In this document: one piece after another, positions 1 to 8,019 of the stretch
Layout of the letters: each line of letters opens with the position of its first letter
Numbering within the stretch: position 1 is the first letter of the stretch
Assembly: GCF_000331105.1 (NCBI RefSeq)
Contig: NC_020054.1
Span: forward strand, 5,052,555-5,116,554
Source: Fibrella aestuarina BUZ 2
Lineage (GTDB): Bacteria > Bacteroidota > Bacteroidia > Cytophagales > Spirosomataceae
Reading direction: 5' to 3'
Length of the DNA: 64,000 nucleotides
Translations under genes and position numbers: made by a program
The notes under the pieces: model-generated
The model's database searches: none
Told to the model about the DNA's origin: nothing
What the model saw: only the letters and a program-made list of their open reading frames with translations

Positions 1-218
1 TCGATGGCGTCGTAGTACGATGGCTGTGCCGACAGCCGGATGCTCCGCGAATCGAGCACGTCGATACTCACCGGCGACCGCATCAATCGCTCCGCCGTGC
101 GCGAGGCCGACACCACGATCACCTCGTTCAGCAGCACGGAATCGGCCCGGCCCGGGTATCGAGTCGGCAGGCTATCGGGTGGGGTCAGCAAGGAAAGGGC
201 GAGTAGCGTAGGGAGCAT
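1..218 (-). CDS. TonB-dependent receptor, N-terminal fragment (cut by window edge)
   Basis: The minus strand opens at an ATG (216-218) and stays open to the left edge, giving about 72 residues. They start with a short hydrophobic leader (LPTLLALSLL) and continue into LNEVIVVSASRTAERL, the usual beginning of a TonB-receptor plug domain, followed by SPVSIDVLDSRSI. The family consists of outer-membrane beta-barrels that import siderophores, metals or oligomers with energy from TonB. No carboxypeptidase-like domain precedes the plug, so this is a short-type receptor. The substrate is not visible. The nearest upstream gene in the same orientation encodes a ModE-type regulator, so a link to molybdate or another metal is possible but is only inference. 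The barrel lies outside the window. Confidence 0.8.
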   Translation of the reverse strand, partial: MLPTLLALSLLTPPDSLPTRYPGRADSVLLNEVIVVSASRTAERLMRSPVSIDVLDSRSIRLSAQPSYYDAI

Positions 219-299
219 GCAATGAGCGTTATTTCCAAAGAACTATAACGCTCGGCAACTTTACTAATTGGCCCGGTGCTTTTTACACAATGGGCCCAT

Positions 300-329
300 C
301 TGCTTAGCGAGCATGCGCTACCTGCTTAG
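300..329. promoter_or_regulatory. Candidate operator: paired CTGCTTAG repeats with an internal palindrome
   Basis: CTGCTTAG occurs at 300-307 and again at 322-329, exactly 22 bp (two helical turns) apart. Between and overlapping the copies is the inverted repeat TAGCG...CGCTA (305-320). The block lies between the ModE-like gene and the TonB-receptor start at 218, where an operator would sit. That it is a binding site for the ModE-like protein is inference; it does not match the classical ModE box. Confidence 0.3.
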
Positions 330-351
330 TGATATTGATGAAATTAAGAAG

Positions 352-690
352 CTATAAAACAGGCAGTTGCGCCGCTTCCTGTTCCAGAAATTCCCGAAAG
401 CGCTGGTGCAGCGCCTTGTAATGGGCCACGTACGTCAGGCCGGTTGGCGTGACCACTGCTCCCCCACCATGCGGGCCGCCCGTTTGGGTATCGACGAGGG
501 GTTGCGCGGCTTGCCGGTTCATTGAATTGACCAGTTCCCAGGCCCGCTTATACGACATGCTCATCGCTTTAGCCGCCTGATTGATGGAGCCGGTACGTTG
601 AATGTGTTCGAGCAATTCGATCCGGCCAATACCCATAAAGCGCTCATCGTCGGTTTCGAGCCAGATCCGGCCATTCACGTGTAAAGACAT
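352..690 (-). CDS. ModE-type winged helix-turn-helix regulator (DNA-binding domain only)
   Basis: This 112-residue protein matches the N-terminal DNA-binding domain of ModE/LysR-type regulators. A short beta start (GRIWLETDD) is followed by GIGRIELLEHIQRTGSI and NQAAKAMSMSYKRAWELV, the helix-turn-helix, then a wing with VDTQTGGPHGGGAVVT and a C-terminal dimerisation helix. Full-length ModE (about 260 residues) also has molybdate-binding TOBE domains, which are absent here. Stand-alone ModE-N proteins are a known class, often found with metal or molybdate uptake genes. The next gene downstream on the same strand is a TonB receptor, a plausible target. The ATG at 688-690 is the natural start. 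Ligand and regulon cannot be read from the sequence. Confidence 0.85.
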   Translation of the reverse strand: MSLHVNGRIWLETDDERFMGIGRIELLEHIQRTGSINQAAKAMSMSYKRAWELVNSMNRQAAQPLVDTQTGGPHGGGAVVTPTGLTYVAHYKALHQRFREFLEQEAAQLPVL

Positions 691-761
691 AAACGAGGCG
701 AGTTAACGGCCCTGAAGCCTATCGGCAGCCGTCGGTTCAACGGCCATTGCCAGGGCCAAAA

Positions 762-1937
762 CTACGCAATGGGCAGTAATACCGTCACCTTTGTTCCTTC
801 GCCCACCGTCGATTCGGCGGTAATTTGCCCCCCGTGGCGTTCGGCAATCTTGCGGGCCATGGCCAGCCCAAGCCCAATGCCGGGGGTGTTGGCCTGTAGC
901 TTTTTCAGCAACTGAAAGACCCCTTCACGCTGGTTATTGTCGAAGCCAACCCCATTGTCGCTCACCACGATACGGGCAAAATTCACGTAGTTATATTTAT
1001 TGGGCAGGCTACGGAAGCTGTTGTGGCCCACCACCGAACCGCTTACCCGCACCAGCAACGGCACGTTGGGTTGCCGAAACTTCACCGCGTTATCGATCAG
1101 ATGCCGAAACAGCGTCGTGATTTCGACCTCATTTCCCCAAACTGACGGTAACGGCTTCACGGCAAACGTAGCCGGAGCATTGGCATACTCCGCACAAACC
1201 GACGCCATGAGCGCGCTCAGGTCGATGGGCGCCAGATTGGCAATTTCGTTGGTCAGTGTGAAATAAAGCTGCAATTCGTGGATCAGCGACCGGAGGCGAC
1301 GGCTGGCCCTTTCAAGCGTTTTCAGGGCGGTTTGTGCCATCGCAGGCAGGTGATCAGCCGACTCCTTGCGCAGTAGATCCGTGAATACCGAAATCTTCCG
1401 CAACGGTTCCTGAAGATCATGGGAAATGATCTTGCCAAACTGCTCTAACTCGTCATTGCGCTGCCGGAGCTGACTCACCTGCCGGTCCAGTTCGACCTGC
1501 TGCTGTTGCAGAGCCTGCTGCGCCTCCAGCAGACGTTCGTTGCGAAGCAGTTCGTCTTCGGCCGCTTTTTTCGCCGCCAGTAGCTCCTGTTCGTATTGCC
1601 GCCGCTGAAACACGGGCATAAACGTGAACACGTAACATACCTGATCGGCTTCTGCGCGCCGAAGGGCGTTGAGCAGCACCGGCACCTGCGTGCGTTGGCG
1701 GGTTTGCAGCGTCAGGTAGAGTTCGCTCACCTGCCCGTTGAGGTTCACCTGCGGGTAGATATGGGTTTGCAGATAGACCCGGCTCGGCATGGTCAGCAGG
1801 GTATCGAGGCGCCGGCCCGGCAGCTCGTCGGCGTCGTAGCCCAGCAGATTGCTTACGTATGGATTGACCGATTCGATGTGCAGGTCATGCGTCAGCACCA
1901 ATACGCCGCAGGGCAAAAACGTTGTGCTAACTGGCAT
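762..1937 (-). CDS. PAS-domain sensor histidine kinase (RsbQ-coupled)
   Basis: Soluble histidine kinase of 391 residues. A PAS domain covers about residues 8-110 (FLPCGVLVLTHDL, NPYVSNLLGYDADEL). It is followed by a Gln/Leu-rich coiled coil, a HisKA dimerisation domain with phospho-acceptor His173 (IISHDLQEPLRK), and an HATPase_c domain with N box (LIDNAVKFRQ), G1 (DNGVGF) and G2 (GIGLGLAMARKIAERHGG). There is no membrane segment. A longer reading from 2012 would overlap the preceding gene by 56 bp, whereas the ATG at 1935-1937 starts right before the PAS domain and 19 bp after that gene's stop, so it is preferred. The gene forms an operon with an RsbQ-like hydrolase and a single-domain response regulator. 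By analogy with RsbQ-RsbP, the PAS domain probably senses a small molecule made or delivered by the hydrolase (inference). Confidence 0.88.
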   Translation of the reverse strand: MPVSTTFLPCGVLVLTHDLHIESVNPYVSNLLGYDADELPGRRLDTLLTMPSRVYLQTHIYPQVNLNGQVSELYLTLQTRQRTQVPVLLNALRRAEADQVCYVFTFMPVFQRRQYEQELLAAKKAAEDELLRNERLLEAQQALQQQQVELDRQVSQLRQRNDELEQFGKIISHDLQEPLRKISVFTDLLRKESADHLPAMAQTALKTLERASRRLRSLIHELQLYFTLTNEIANLAPIDLSALMASVCAEYANAPATFAVKPLPSVWGNEVEITTLFRHLIDNAVKFRQPNVPLLVRVSGSVVGHNSFRSLPNKYNYVNFARIVVSDNGVGFDNNQREGVFQLLKKLQANTPGIGLGLAMARKIAERHGGQITAESTVGEGTKVTVLLPIA

Positions 1938-1956
1938 ACTGGCAGGAGAACGGCGA

Positions 1957-2766
1957 TTAAGCGGCAGTTGCCAGGTAGTCGCGGATGGTATCGATGGTTT
2001 GGTGAGGGGCACTCAGGTGCGGGCAGTGGCCCATCACCGGAAGGATGCATAGCGTACTGTGGGGCATGTGGCTAGCGATGTACCGACCAACCTCGACCGG
2101 CGCAAGTACGTCATCCTGCGCCTGAATAACCAGGGCCGGGACGGGCATATTGGGCAAATCGGGCCGGTTATCGCCCAGAAACGTTACGCGGGCAAATTGC
2201 CGGGCTACGTCGAGGTCGGTTTTGCAGAAGGCGGTGGTCAGTTCCTGGCTCAACTGCGGGCGGTCGTTGTTGCTCATGATGACGGGGGCCATGGCCGACG
2301 CCCAACCCGAAAAGTTGCCATCCATGGTGTCGAGCAGCCCGTCGATGTCGTCGCGTTCAAAACCACCGAAATAGCCATCGGCATCATTAAGGTAGCGGGC
2401 CGAGGGCGACACCATAATAAGGTGCTCGAACCGATCGGGTTCCTGAATGCAGGCCAACAGCCCAATCATGCTGCTCACCGAATGCCCTACCAGAATGACC
2501 CGCCGCAGGTCGAGGGTGCGGCAGATGTCGAGGATATCCTGCGCGTAGCCGTGCAGGCTGGCATAACGCTCCCGGTTATAGGCCTCAAGGGAGGCATCGC
2601 CGTGGCCCAGGTAATCGAAACGGATTACGCGGTGGGTTGCCTCAAACGCCGGGATTACATAGCGCCACATGTGCTGATCGCAACCAAACCCATGCGCAAA
2701 CAGCATTGGCTGTATGCCCTGCCCCGTGACTGTCACGTTGTATTGGCGAAGGATGTCTGCCGTCAT
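1957..2766 (-). CDS. RsbQ/KAI2/D14-type alpha/beta hydrolase
   Basis: A 269-residue alpha/beta hydrolase closely resembling Bacillus subtilis RsbQ. Shared landmarks include the start MTADILRQYNVTVTG, GFGCDQ, the nucleophile elbow GHSVSS, YLND, GGFE and GHCPH near the end. Counting from the ATG at 2764-2766 places the triad at Ser96, Asp219 and His247, the same numbers as in RsbQ, which also supports this start over an upstream one at 2829 that would overlap the response regulator gene. RsbQ is needed for energy-stress signalling through the PAS-phosphatase RsbP; plant relatives (KAI2, D14) are hormone receptors. Here the partner gene 19 bp downstream encodes a PAS histidine kinase. The natural ligand is unknown for this group. 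Confidence 0.92.
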   Translation of the reverse strand: MTADILRQYNVTVTGQGIQPMLFAHGFGCDQHMWRYVIPAFEATHRVIRFDYLGHGDASLEAYNRERYASLHGYAQDILDICRTLDLRRVILVGHSVSSMIGLLACIQEPDRFEHLIMVSPSARYLNDADGYFGGFERDDIDGLLDTMDGNFSGWASAMAPVIMSNNDRPQLSQELTTAFCKTDLDVARQFARVTFLGDNRPDLPNMPVPALVIQAQDDVLAPVEVGRYIASHMPHSTLCILPVMGHCPHLSAPHQTIDTIRDYLATAA

Positions 2767-2783
2767 TCGGAAAGGCGGGTACG

Positions 2784-3194
2784 TTAGTCGACCTGTTTGC
2801 TCAACCAATGACGGACCAACTGTTTGCAAAGTTGCGTCAGGGCGTCAAAGTGGTCTGGTTTCGAATAAAAATCACTGGCCCCCAGGCTCTTAGACCGGCT
2901 CTGATCGGCCGGATTGGTCGACGTTGTCAACACCACGATGGGCAACTGCCGGTAGCGTTCATCAGACCGCACGGCTTCCAGCACCTGAAACCCACCCGTC
3001 CGGGTCATGTTCAGGTCGAGCATGATCAGGCTGGGCAGTTCGGGCGACGACAGCAGTTGGGCCAGCACTTCATCGCCGTCCTGCAGGGCTTTGATCGCCA
3101 AATCTGGTGCAGCCCGGAAAAAAGCTGCCTGAATGAGGTGCAGGTCGTCTTCGTCGTCATCAACCAGCCAGATTGACCGCGTATCGTCTGCCAT
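2784..3194 (-). CDS. Single-domain response regulator (Rcp1/CheY-like)
   Basis: This 136-residue protein is only a receiver domain: acidic pocket VDDDEDD near the N-terminus, phospho-acceptor Asp60 in LIMLDLNM, switch threonine in VVLTTS and conserved Lys in FYSKPD. There is no DNA-binding output, as in the Rcp1 type that works with phytochrome and PAS kinases. It is the first gene of a minus-strand operon with the RsbQ-like hydrolase (17 bp gap) and the PAS histidine kinase, so it is the probable phosphorylation target of that kinase. Its own output partner is not in the window. A TATCTTTA box lies at 3231-3238. Confidence 0.9.
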   Translation of the reverse strand: MADDTRSIWLVDDDEDDLHLIQAAFFRAAPDLAIKALQDGDEVLAQLLSSPELPSLIMLDLNMTRTGGFQVLEAVRSDERYRQLPIVVLTTSTNPADQSRSKSLGASDFYSKPDHFDALTQLCKQLVRHWLSKQVD

Positions 3195-3230
3195 ATTTAC
3201 TTAACTGATTTTTACTAAGTATTCAGCTAG

Positions 3231-3238
3231 TAAAGATA
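3231..3238 (-). promoter_or_regulatory. Probable -7 promoter element of the RR-RsbQ-PAS kinase operon
   Basis: On the minus strand the sequence is TATCTTTA, one base off the Bacteroidota -7 consensus TAnnTTTG. It lies 36 bp before the response regulator ATG in an AT-rich stretch. This is the only such box seen upstream of the three-gene operon. Confidence 0.4.
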
Positions 3239-3330
3239 CGCTTTTTAACTTTAATTCACCGATTGCTCTTCCTTGCTCCCTTCAAAAACCAAGTGTAACG
3301 GCCCGTTGCAACACCTAATTTATCGCACGG

Positions 3331-4320
3331 TCACCGGTGGGGCTTTGGACCGGCCAGCTCCTCAATCGCTAAATCGAATGAAATCTCATTCATGCAGCGA
3401 AAGTGCCCCAACGGACATTTGTCGTAGCCAATTTTGGAGCAGGGCCTGCAGGCGAGGCCGGGCGTTTCCAACACGGCATACGGTGTTTGGTAGGGATACA
3501 TGCCAAAAGCAGGAACGGTGTTGCCCCAGATCGAATAGACTTTCTTTTTGAGGGCCGCCGCCATGTGCATTAGCCCGGTATCGTGGCTGAACACAACCTG
3601 AGCCTGTTGCAGCAACGAGGCCGACTGATTGAGGTTGTAGCGCCCGCAGGCGTTGTAGATGACGTCGGCACCCAATGCGGCGGCAATGGCATCGCCCGCG
3701 GCCTGATCGTCCCGACCGCCCAGCAGCACCATCGGGCGGTTAATCTTCCGGCACAGTTCGATCATCCGGCCGACGGGTAATTTTTTCGTAGCGTGCTGCC
3801 CCCCAATGGCGTAGGCAACGTACCCAGCCTGATGCCGCGTCGGTAACCACTCGCGCTCGACCTGATCTTTATACGGGATAAAATAGTCGAGCCCGGCCCC
3901 GTCGTTGGTTACGCCAAAAGTCTTTGTGGTCGCCATGTACCGATCAACGATGTGCAGGTCGGGCAGGGTGTTTCGTTTAAACCGGACCAGCAGCCACTTT
4001 TCCCAGTTCAGTTTCTCGAATGAATAGGCCTTGACGCCCAGTTGCAGCTTGATCAGTCGGGTGCGCAGGTTGTTGTGCAGGTCGATGACGTAATCGAACC
4101 GCTCGGCCCGCAACGCACGCACCAGTGTTGGCAGCGACCCATCGTAGTAATGAGCTTTATCGACGTACGGGTTGTTTTCGAGCAGGGTAGCAAAGGCGCG
4201 CTTGGTAGCAAAATGCACTTCGGCACCCGGCACCTGCTGTTTCAGACAACGAACAACAGGGGTGGTGAGGACAATGTCGCCAATCGACGAGAACCGAAGA
4301 ATGAGAAACTTGGTGGCCAT
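3331..4320 (-). CDS. Glycosyltransferase family 9 (ADP-heptose:LPS heptosyltransferase-like)
   Basis: A 329-residue GT-B enzyme of family GT9. The N-terminal domain starts with KFLILRFSSIGDIVLTTPVVR, the GT9 signature in which the Asp acts as general base, followed by ENNPYVD and DYVIDLHNNLRT. The C-terminal nucleotide-sugar domain contains PMVLLGGRDD, FSHDTGLMHMAAAL and YSIWGNT. Family members add heptose or related sugars to the lipopolysaccharide inner core on the cytoplasmic face of the membrane. The extra cysteines near the end (LACRPCSKIGYDKCPLGHFRCM) are typical of Bacteroidota homologues. The ATG at 4318-4320 lies 4 bp after a clear -7 box, so the mRNA is probably leaderless. The exact acceptor is unknown. 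Confidence 0.88.
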   Translation of the reverse strand: MATKFLILRFSSIGDIVLTTPVVRCLKQQVPGAEVHFATKRAFATLLENNPYVDKAHYYDGSLPTLVRALRAERFDYVIDLHNNLRTRLIKLQLGVKAYSFEKLNWEKWLLVRFKRNTLPDLHIVDRYMATTKTFGVTNDGAGLDYFIPYKDQVEREWLPTRHQAGYVAYAIGGQHATKKLPVGRMIELCRKINRPMVLLGGRDDQAAGDAIAAALGADVIYNACGRYNLNQSASLLQQAQVVFSHDTGLMHMAAALKKKVYSIWGNTVPAFGMYPYQTPYAVLETPGLACRPCSKIGYDKCPLGHFRCMNEISFDLAIEELAGPKPHR

Positions 4321-4324
4321 GCCG

Positions 4325-4332
4325 CAAAAGTA
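4325..4332 (-). promoter_or_regulatory. Bacteroidota -7 box (TACTTTTG) of the GT9 gene
   Basis: Minus-strand TACTTTTG matches TAnnTTTG and ends 4 bp before the GT9 ATG (4318-4320). In this phylum transcription starts a few bases after this element, so the transcript would begin at or next to the start codon. Its upstream end touches the arm of the palindrome at 4331-4407. Confidence 0.65.
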
Positions 4333-4407
4333 GTTTAGAGTTTGAGAGTTTTCAGTTTAGGCTTGCACCAGCCAACGCCAAACTGAAAACTCCCAAACTC
4401 TAAACTA
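4331..4407. repeat. Intergenic palindrome, 28-bp arms
   Basis: Arms 4331-4358 and 4380-4407 are inverted copies with a single mismatch around a 21-bp loop. The core words are TAGTTTAGAGTTT and its complement. It lies between two minus-strand genes (DUF4249 stop at 4421, GT9 start at 4320) and abuts the GT9 promoter. There is no uridine tract typical of a simple terminator on the outer flank. It belongs to a set of long unrelated intergenic palindromes in this window. Confidence 0.85.
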
Positions 4408-4420
4408 AAAATTCCCACTC

Positions 4421-5515
4421 TCACAAATCCCACCAACGGGGCTGGATGCGGGTCCGGTAGTCGCTTTCTACGCATTCGGCGCAGGGTGGCGGCGGTGGGC
4501 TGGGTGGAAGTGGCGGCTGGATAATCAGATTGGGCGTACCCTCTCCTTTTGTCCGGTCAACCCGATAGGGCACTTTCTGCGCCCCTGACGCGCTAAAGTA
4601 CCCAAACACGGTTTCGCCCGGGTCTGACACGGAAACCATATTACCCCGCAGACTGGACGGCGCCGCGTCGAAAATACCACCGTTGTTCTGCGTCAGGTTT
4701 TCGATCGATTTGTAATAGATGTAGGCATCCCGCGAAATCGACAGTTGTTCGATTTCCAGGTAATAGCTCGTCAGCGACGAAAAGGGCGCCCGCATGATAA
4801 ACTGCCCGCTAATGGCTTTCCCGTTGATGGCTTCGTCGGAGATGGCGTTGTTGCAGTTGGCGCCCGTGCACCGGATAATGTCCCAGCACTTCTGGCAGCA
4901 GCTGTAGCTATTCTCGACCGCGGTACTACCGACAAACCGGGAACGAACCTCACAGAAATCCAGAAACTCATAGTGCGTCCAGACCCAGCGGTAATAGTCT
5001 CCGGTCGTCGCCGGATCCGTTGTGTCCAGATACACATCAAAGCCTTTGTCGAAGGTGGCGGTATTGCCAACGCTCTTCTGAGTATAGGTCGCGTAGATGT
5101 TGTCGATAGCCGGAACGGGGCGAATCGTTTCAGGCTGCGACTCATAGCGGCGGCCATCGGGCAGGATCACCGTGAGTTTGTAGGTACGTCCCGGTTGCCC
5201 TTTGAACGTCGCCGGGGTACGATACACGCCCCGTCCCAGGTCGCTGAACGATTGCCGGTTACCCTGATCGTCGGTAACGTAAACGGTGGCGCCAGACACG
5301 ATGAAATTGACCGCCGTATTGGTGTAATCGGCCGTGTAGGTAAGCGTGACCTGATGCGGCCCCAACTGATCGGTGATGTAGCCATCGACGATCAGCGACC
5401 GGTTGGGCAACGATTTGGTTTCGGGCTGGTAGGGCGTCACGCACGACATCAGCAACCCATAAAGCAGCAGGTGAGCAAGGGGGCGTAAGGCCTGTTTTAG
5501 TCGGAAGGCTAGCAT
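4421..5515 (-). CDS. DUF4249 family lipoprotein (partner of TonB receptor)
   Basis: A 364-residue lipoprotein: hydrophobic signal with lipobox LLMSC near residue 25, then a beta-rich domain with SLIVDGYITDQ, GATVYVTDDQGN and GQPGRTYKLTV, the pattern of DUF4249. The central part has a cysteine-rich stretch (CCQKCWDIIRC) and the C-terminus a proline run followed by CAECVES and a terminal WWDL. DUF4249 proteins are nearly always encoded directly after a TonB-dependent receptor in Bacteroidota. Here the receptor ends 14 bp upstream, so they form one operon. A role as the receptor's surface or periplasmic binding partner is likely but has not been shown; the substrate is unknown. Confidence 0.85.
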   Translation of the reverse strand: MLAFRLKQALRPLAHLLLYGLLMSCVTPYQPETKSLPNRSLIVDGYITDQLGPHQVTLTYTADYTNTAVNFIVSGATVYVTDDQGNRQSFSDLGRGVYRTPATFKGQPGRTYKLTVILPDGRRYESQPETIRPVPAIDNIYATYTQKSVGNTATFDKGFDVYLDTTDPATTGDYYRWVWTHYEFLDFCEVRSRFVGSTAVENSYSCCQKCWDIIRCTGANCNNAISDEAINGKAISGQFIMRAPFSSLTSYYLEIEQLSISRDAYIYYKSIENLTQNNGGIFDAAPSSLRGNMVSVSDPGETVFGYFSASGAQKVPYRVDRTKGEGTPNLIIQPPLPPSPPPPPCAECVESDYRTRIQPRWWDL

Positions 5516-5529
5516 GAGTCAGGGCGTCG

Positions 5530-7926
5530 TTAAAAGCGGACGTTGTAGGTGAGCGACGGAAACGCCGTGCCGAAAATAGATAGTTTGAAGGCGTCGCTGT
5601 CCTGGCGTGGATCGAAGCGGTAAAAGACCGAATACGCGTTTTTGTGGGCGTACACGTTGTAAATCGAGAAATTCCAGCTTTGCTGCACCTTCCGTTTCTT
5701 GGCGGGGTCCTGCTCAAACAGCATCGAGAAATCGAGCCGGTGGTAGTCGGGGATACGCTCCTGATTCCGATTGACGTAGATCGGCACAATGGTGTTGTTG
5801 AGCCGGGCGCGGGCGTAAGGCTGCGTAATGGGGCGGCCGGTGCTGTACGTAAAGTTGAGTGACAGACTGAACCGCAGGCTGGGCCGGTAGGTGGTGGTGG
5901 CGTTCAGCGTGTGGGGTTTGTCGAAATTGGCGGGGTAGGCCTGCCCATTGTTGACGCGTTCGTCGGCAAAGCGGCTATCGATGGTCAGCAGCGTGCGGGC
6001 GTAGGTATAGCTGACCCAGCCCGTCCAGGCCCCTTTGTTTTTCTTCGCCAGCAATTCCAGCCCGTAGGCGTGCCCCTTTCCTTGCAGCACGTCGGTTTCA
6101 GGCGTTGCGTTCCGTTGCAGATTGGCCCCGTCGCGGTAATCAATGGCATTGGTCAGGGTTTTGTAATACACTTCGGCCGAGGCTTCGTATTCGTTCTGCT
6201 TGCCGTTCATGAAGTATCCCACCGACCACTGATCGGCAATCTGCGGCTTGATGTTGGCGTTGCTCAGCACCCAGCGCGAAGAAGGCAGCGCCGCCGTGGT
6301 GTTCGAGATCAGTTGAATGTACTGCCGCATCCGGTTGTAGCCGGCCTTGATGGAGCGCCCTTCGCCCACCGTCATCCGGACGGCCAGGCGGGGCTCCAGC
6401 CCACCGTTGGTATGATAAATCGACCCGGCGTCGGCAGTGGTCGTGCTGAGGGCTGTGCCGGGCAAACGGGGCAATTCCGAGCCGTAGGTACGTACCTGAG
6501 CGGGGCCCGCATTTAACAGCATGGAGTACCGTAGCCCACCAACCACCGACGTGGCTTCCGAGATTTTCCACTCGTCCTGCACATAAGCGGCCAGCTCGTA
6601 GGCGCGCTCGGTGGGCAGCGCAAAGGGCAGCACGTTGGAAAAGGGGCCGGGCGTGAGGCGGTTGGGCTGAATGTAGTAGTCGATGGCGCTTACCCCTGCC
6701 TGCGCCGAATGCCGGTCGTTGATCGTCACCGACAGGTCGCTCTTGATCTGTTTGTGCAGCACCTCGGCCACCAGGCTAAACTGATTGGCCGAATCGGCCG
6801 TCGATGTTTCGGTGCGGTACTGGCTCCAGACAGCGGTCGTATTGAGGTTGATGCGGCTGTTGATGAAGAAATTCCAGCGCACCGTTCCGGCTATGCTCCG
6901 GTAGTCGAACTGGGTCGACGACGCGTTGATCTCCTGCCCCGAGAGCGAGTCGCCGGGCAGTTTGAAGATGTCGCGACAGAAATAACCGGTGCTGGTGAGG
7001 GTGTGTTTCTCTGAGGGCTGCCACTTCAGCTTGGTGGTGATATCGTAGAAATTAGCGCGGGTTCCTTTGAGGTTGTCGGGGCCGAGCGAAAACAAGAAAT
7101 CGTTGAACGATAGCCGGGTAGCAGCCAGCACCGTCAGCTTTTTCTTGACAATGGGCCCTTCAAACCCCGCCCGACTCGACACCAGCCCGATGCCCCCGTA
7201 GGCCGACCACCGCTCGGTTTCGGGCTCTTTCACTTTAATGTCAAGCACAGCCGACGCCCGACCGCCAAAGGCCGGGGCAATGCCGCCGCGGTGCAGCGTC
7301 AGGTCGCGTACGATGTCGGGGTTGAAAACCGAGAAAAAGCCCAGCAGGTGGCTGGTGTTGAACAGGGGCGCGTCGTCGAGCAGCACTAAGTTCTGGTCGA
7401 CACTCCCCCCGCGCACGTTGATGCCCGTGGCACCCTCCCCCACCGTCGTCACGCCCGGTAGCAGCAGCAAACTCCTGACCACGTCGACCTCGCCCATGAA
7501 GGCCGGAATCCGCTTTATGTTCTTAATACTCAACTGCGTGACCCCAAGCTCCACCTTTCGCACGTTTTTGTCGGGCGCTTCGGTTTGCACTACCACTTCT
7601 TCCAGGTACTTCGTATCGTCGGCCAGCTCGATGGTCAGCATAGTCAGCTTGTCGAGCGTAATGGTCAGCGTTTGCGCCACAAACCCCACGTGCGATATCC
7701 TGACGGGGTACGTCCCGGCTTCGAGCGGGAGAATGAAGTAGCCATCTTTGCCGGAGGTCGTGCCTACCCGATTGCTCTGAACAAAAATGGTAGCCCCCGA
7801 TACGGGCGCGTTGGTACCTGCCTGTCGAACGTACCCGGTGAGCGAATAAACGGGCTTCGATTGCCCTTGAGCAAGTAGCGCTGCTGCCCAAAAAGACAAC
7901 AGCAAAAACGTAAAAAGACGACTCAT
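5530..7926 (-). CDS. TonB-dependent receptor with carboxypeptidase-like N-terminal domain
   Basis: A 798-residue outer-membrane receptor. A signal peptide ending at ALLAQ is followed by a carboxypeptidase D regulatory-like domain (about 28-110: SLTGYVRQAGTNAPVSGATIFV, RISHVGF). The plug follows (about 115-240, with GVTTVGEGATGINVRGG and NLVLLDDAPLFNTSHLLGFFSVFNPD), then the barrel, ending in TYNVRF with the usual terminal Phe. It transports an unidentified substrate across the outer membrane using TonB/ExbBD. The DUF4249 lipoprotein gene follows within 14 bp. No anti-sigma or extracytoplasmic sigma pair is adjacent, so regulation is unclear. The barrel (TRLSFNDFLFSLGPDNLKG) resembles the group usually paired with DUF4249. 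Confidence 0.92.
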   Translation of the reverse strand: MSRLFTFLLLSFWAAALLAQGQSKPVYSLTGYVRQAGTNAPVSGATIFVQSNRVGTTSGKDGYFILPLEAGTYPVRISHVGFVAQTLTITLDKLTMLTIELADDTKYLEEVVVQTEAPDKNVRKVELGVTQLSIKNIKRIPAFMGEVDVVRSLLLLPGVTTVGEGATGINVRGGSVDQNLVLLDDAPLFNTSHLLGFFSVFNPDIVRDLTLHRGGIAPAFGGRASAVLDIKVKEPETERWSAYGGIGLVSSRAGFEGPIVKKKLTVLAATRLSFNDFLFSLGPDNLKGTRANFYDITTKLKWQPSEKHTLTSTGYFCRDIFKLPGDSLSGQEINASSTQFDYRSIAGTVRWNFFINSRINLNTTAVWSQYRTETSTADSANQFSLVAEVLHKQIKSDLSVTINDRHSAQAGVSAIDYYIQPNRLTPGPFSNVLPFALPTERAYELAAYVQDEWKISEATSVVGGLRYSMLLNAGPAQVRTYGSELPRLPGTALSTTTADAGSIYHTNGGLEPRLAVRMTVGEGRSIKAGYNRMRQYIQLISNTTAALPSSRWVLSNANIKPQIADQWSVGYFMNGKQNEYEASAEVYYKTLTNAIDYRDGANLQRNATPETDVLQGKGHAYGLELLAKKNKGAWTGWVSYTYARTLLTIDSRFADERVNNGQAYPANFDKPHTLNATTTYRPSLRFSLSLNFTYSTGRPITQPYARARLNNTIVPIYVNRNQERIPDYHRLDFSMLFEQDPAKKRKVQQSWNFSIYNVYAHKNAYSVFYRFDPRQDSDAFKLSIFGTAFPSLTYNVRF

Positions 7927-8019
7927 GCGGTTAGGTTCAGGCGTATAGCAGGAAAAGCCTTCAAACTAGCGCATTTCACTATAGACTGATGGAATTGCAG
8001 AAAAAGAAGGCCATTAAAT

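Noticed and set aside
2059..2787. 242-residue open frame opposite the RsbQ-like gene
   Set aside because: Antisense to a gene with an intact catalytic triad; its translation shows no family pattern and is explained by GC-rich codon structure.
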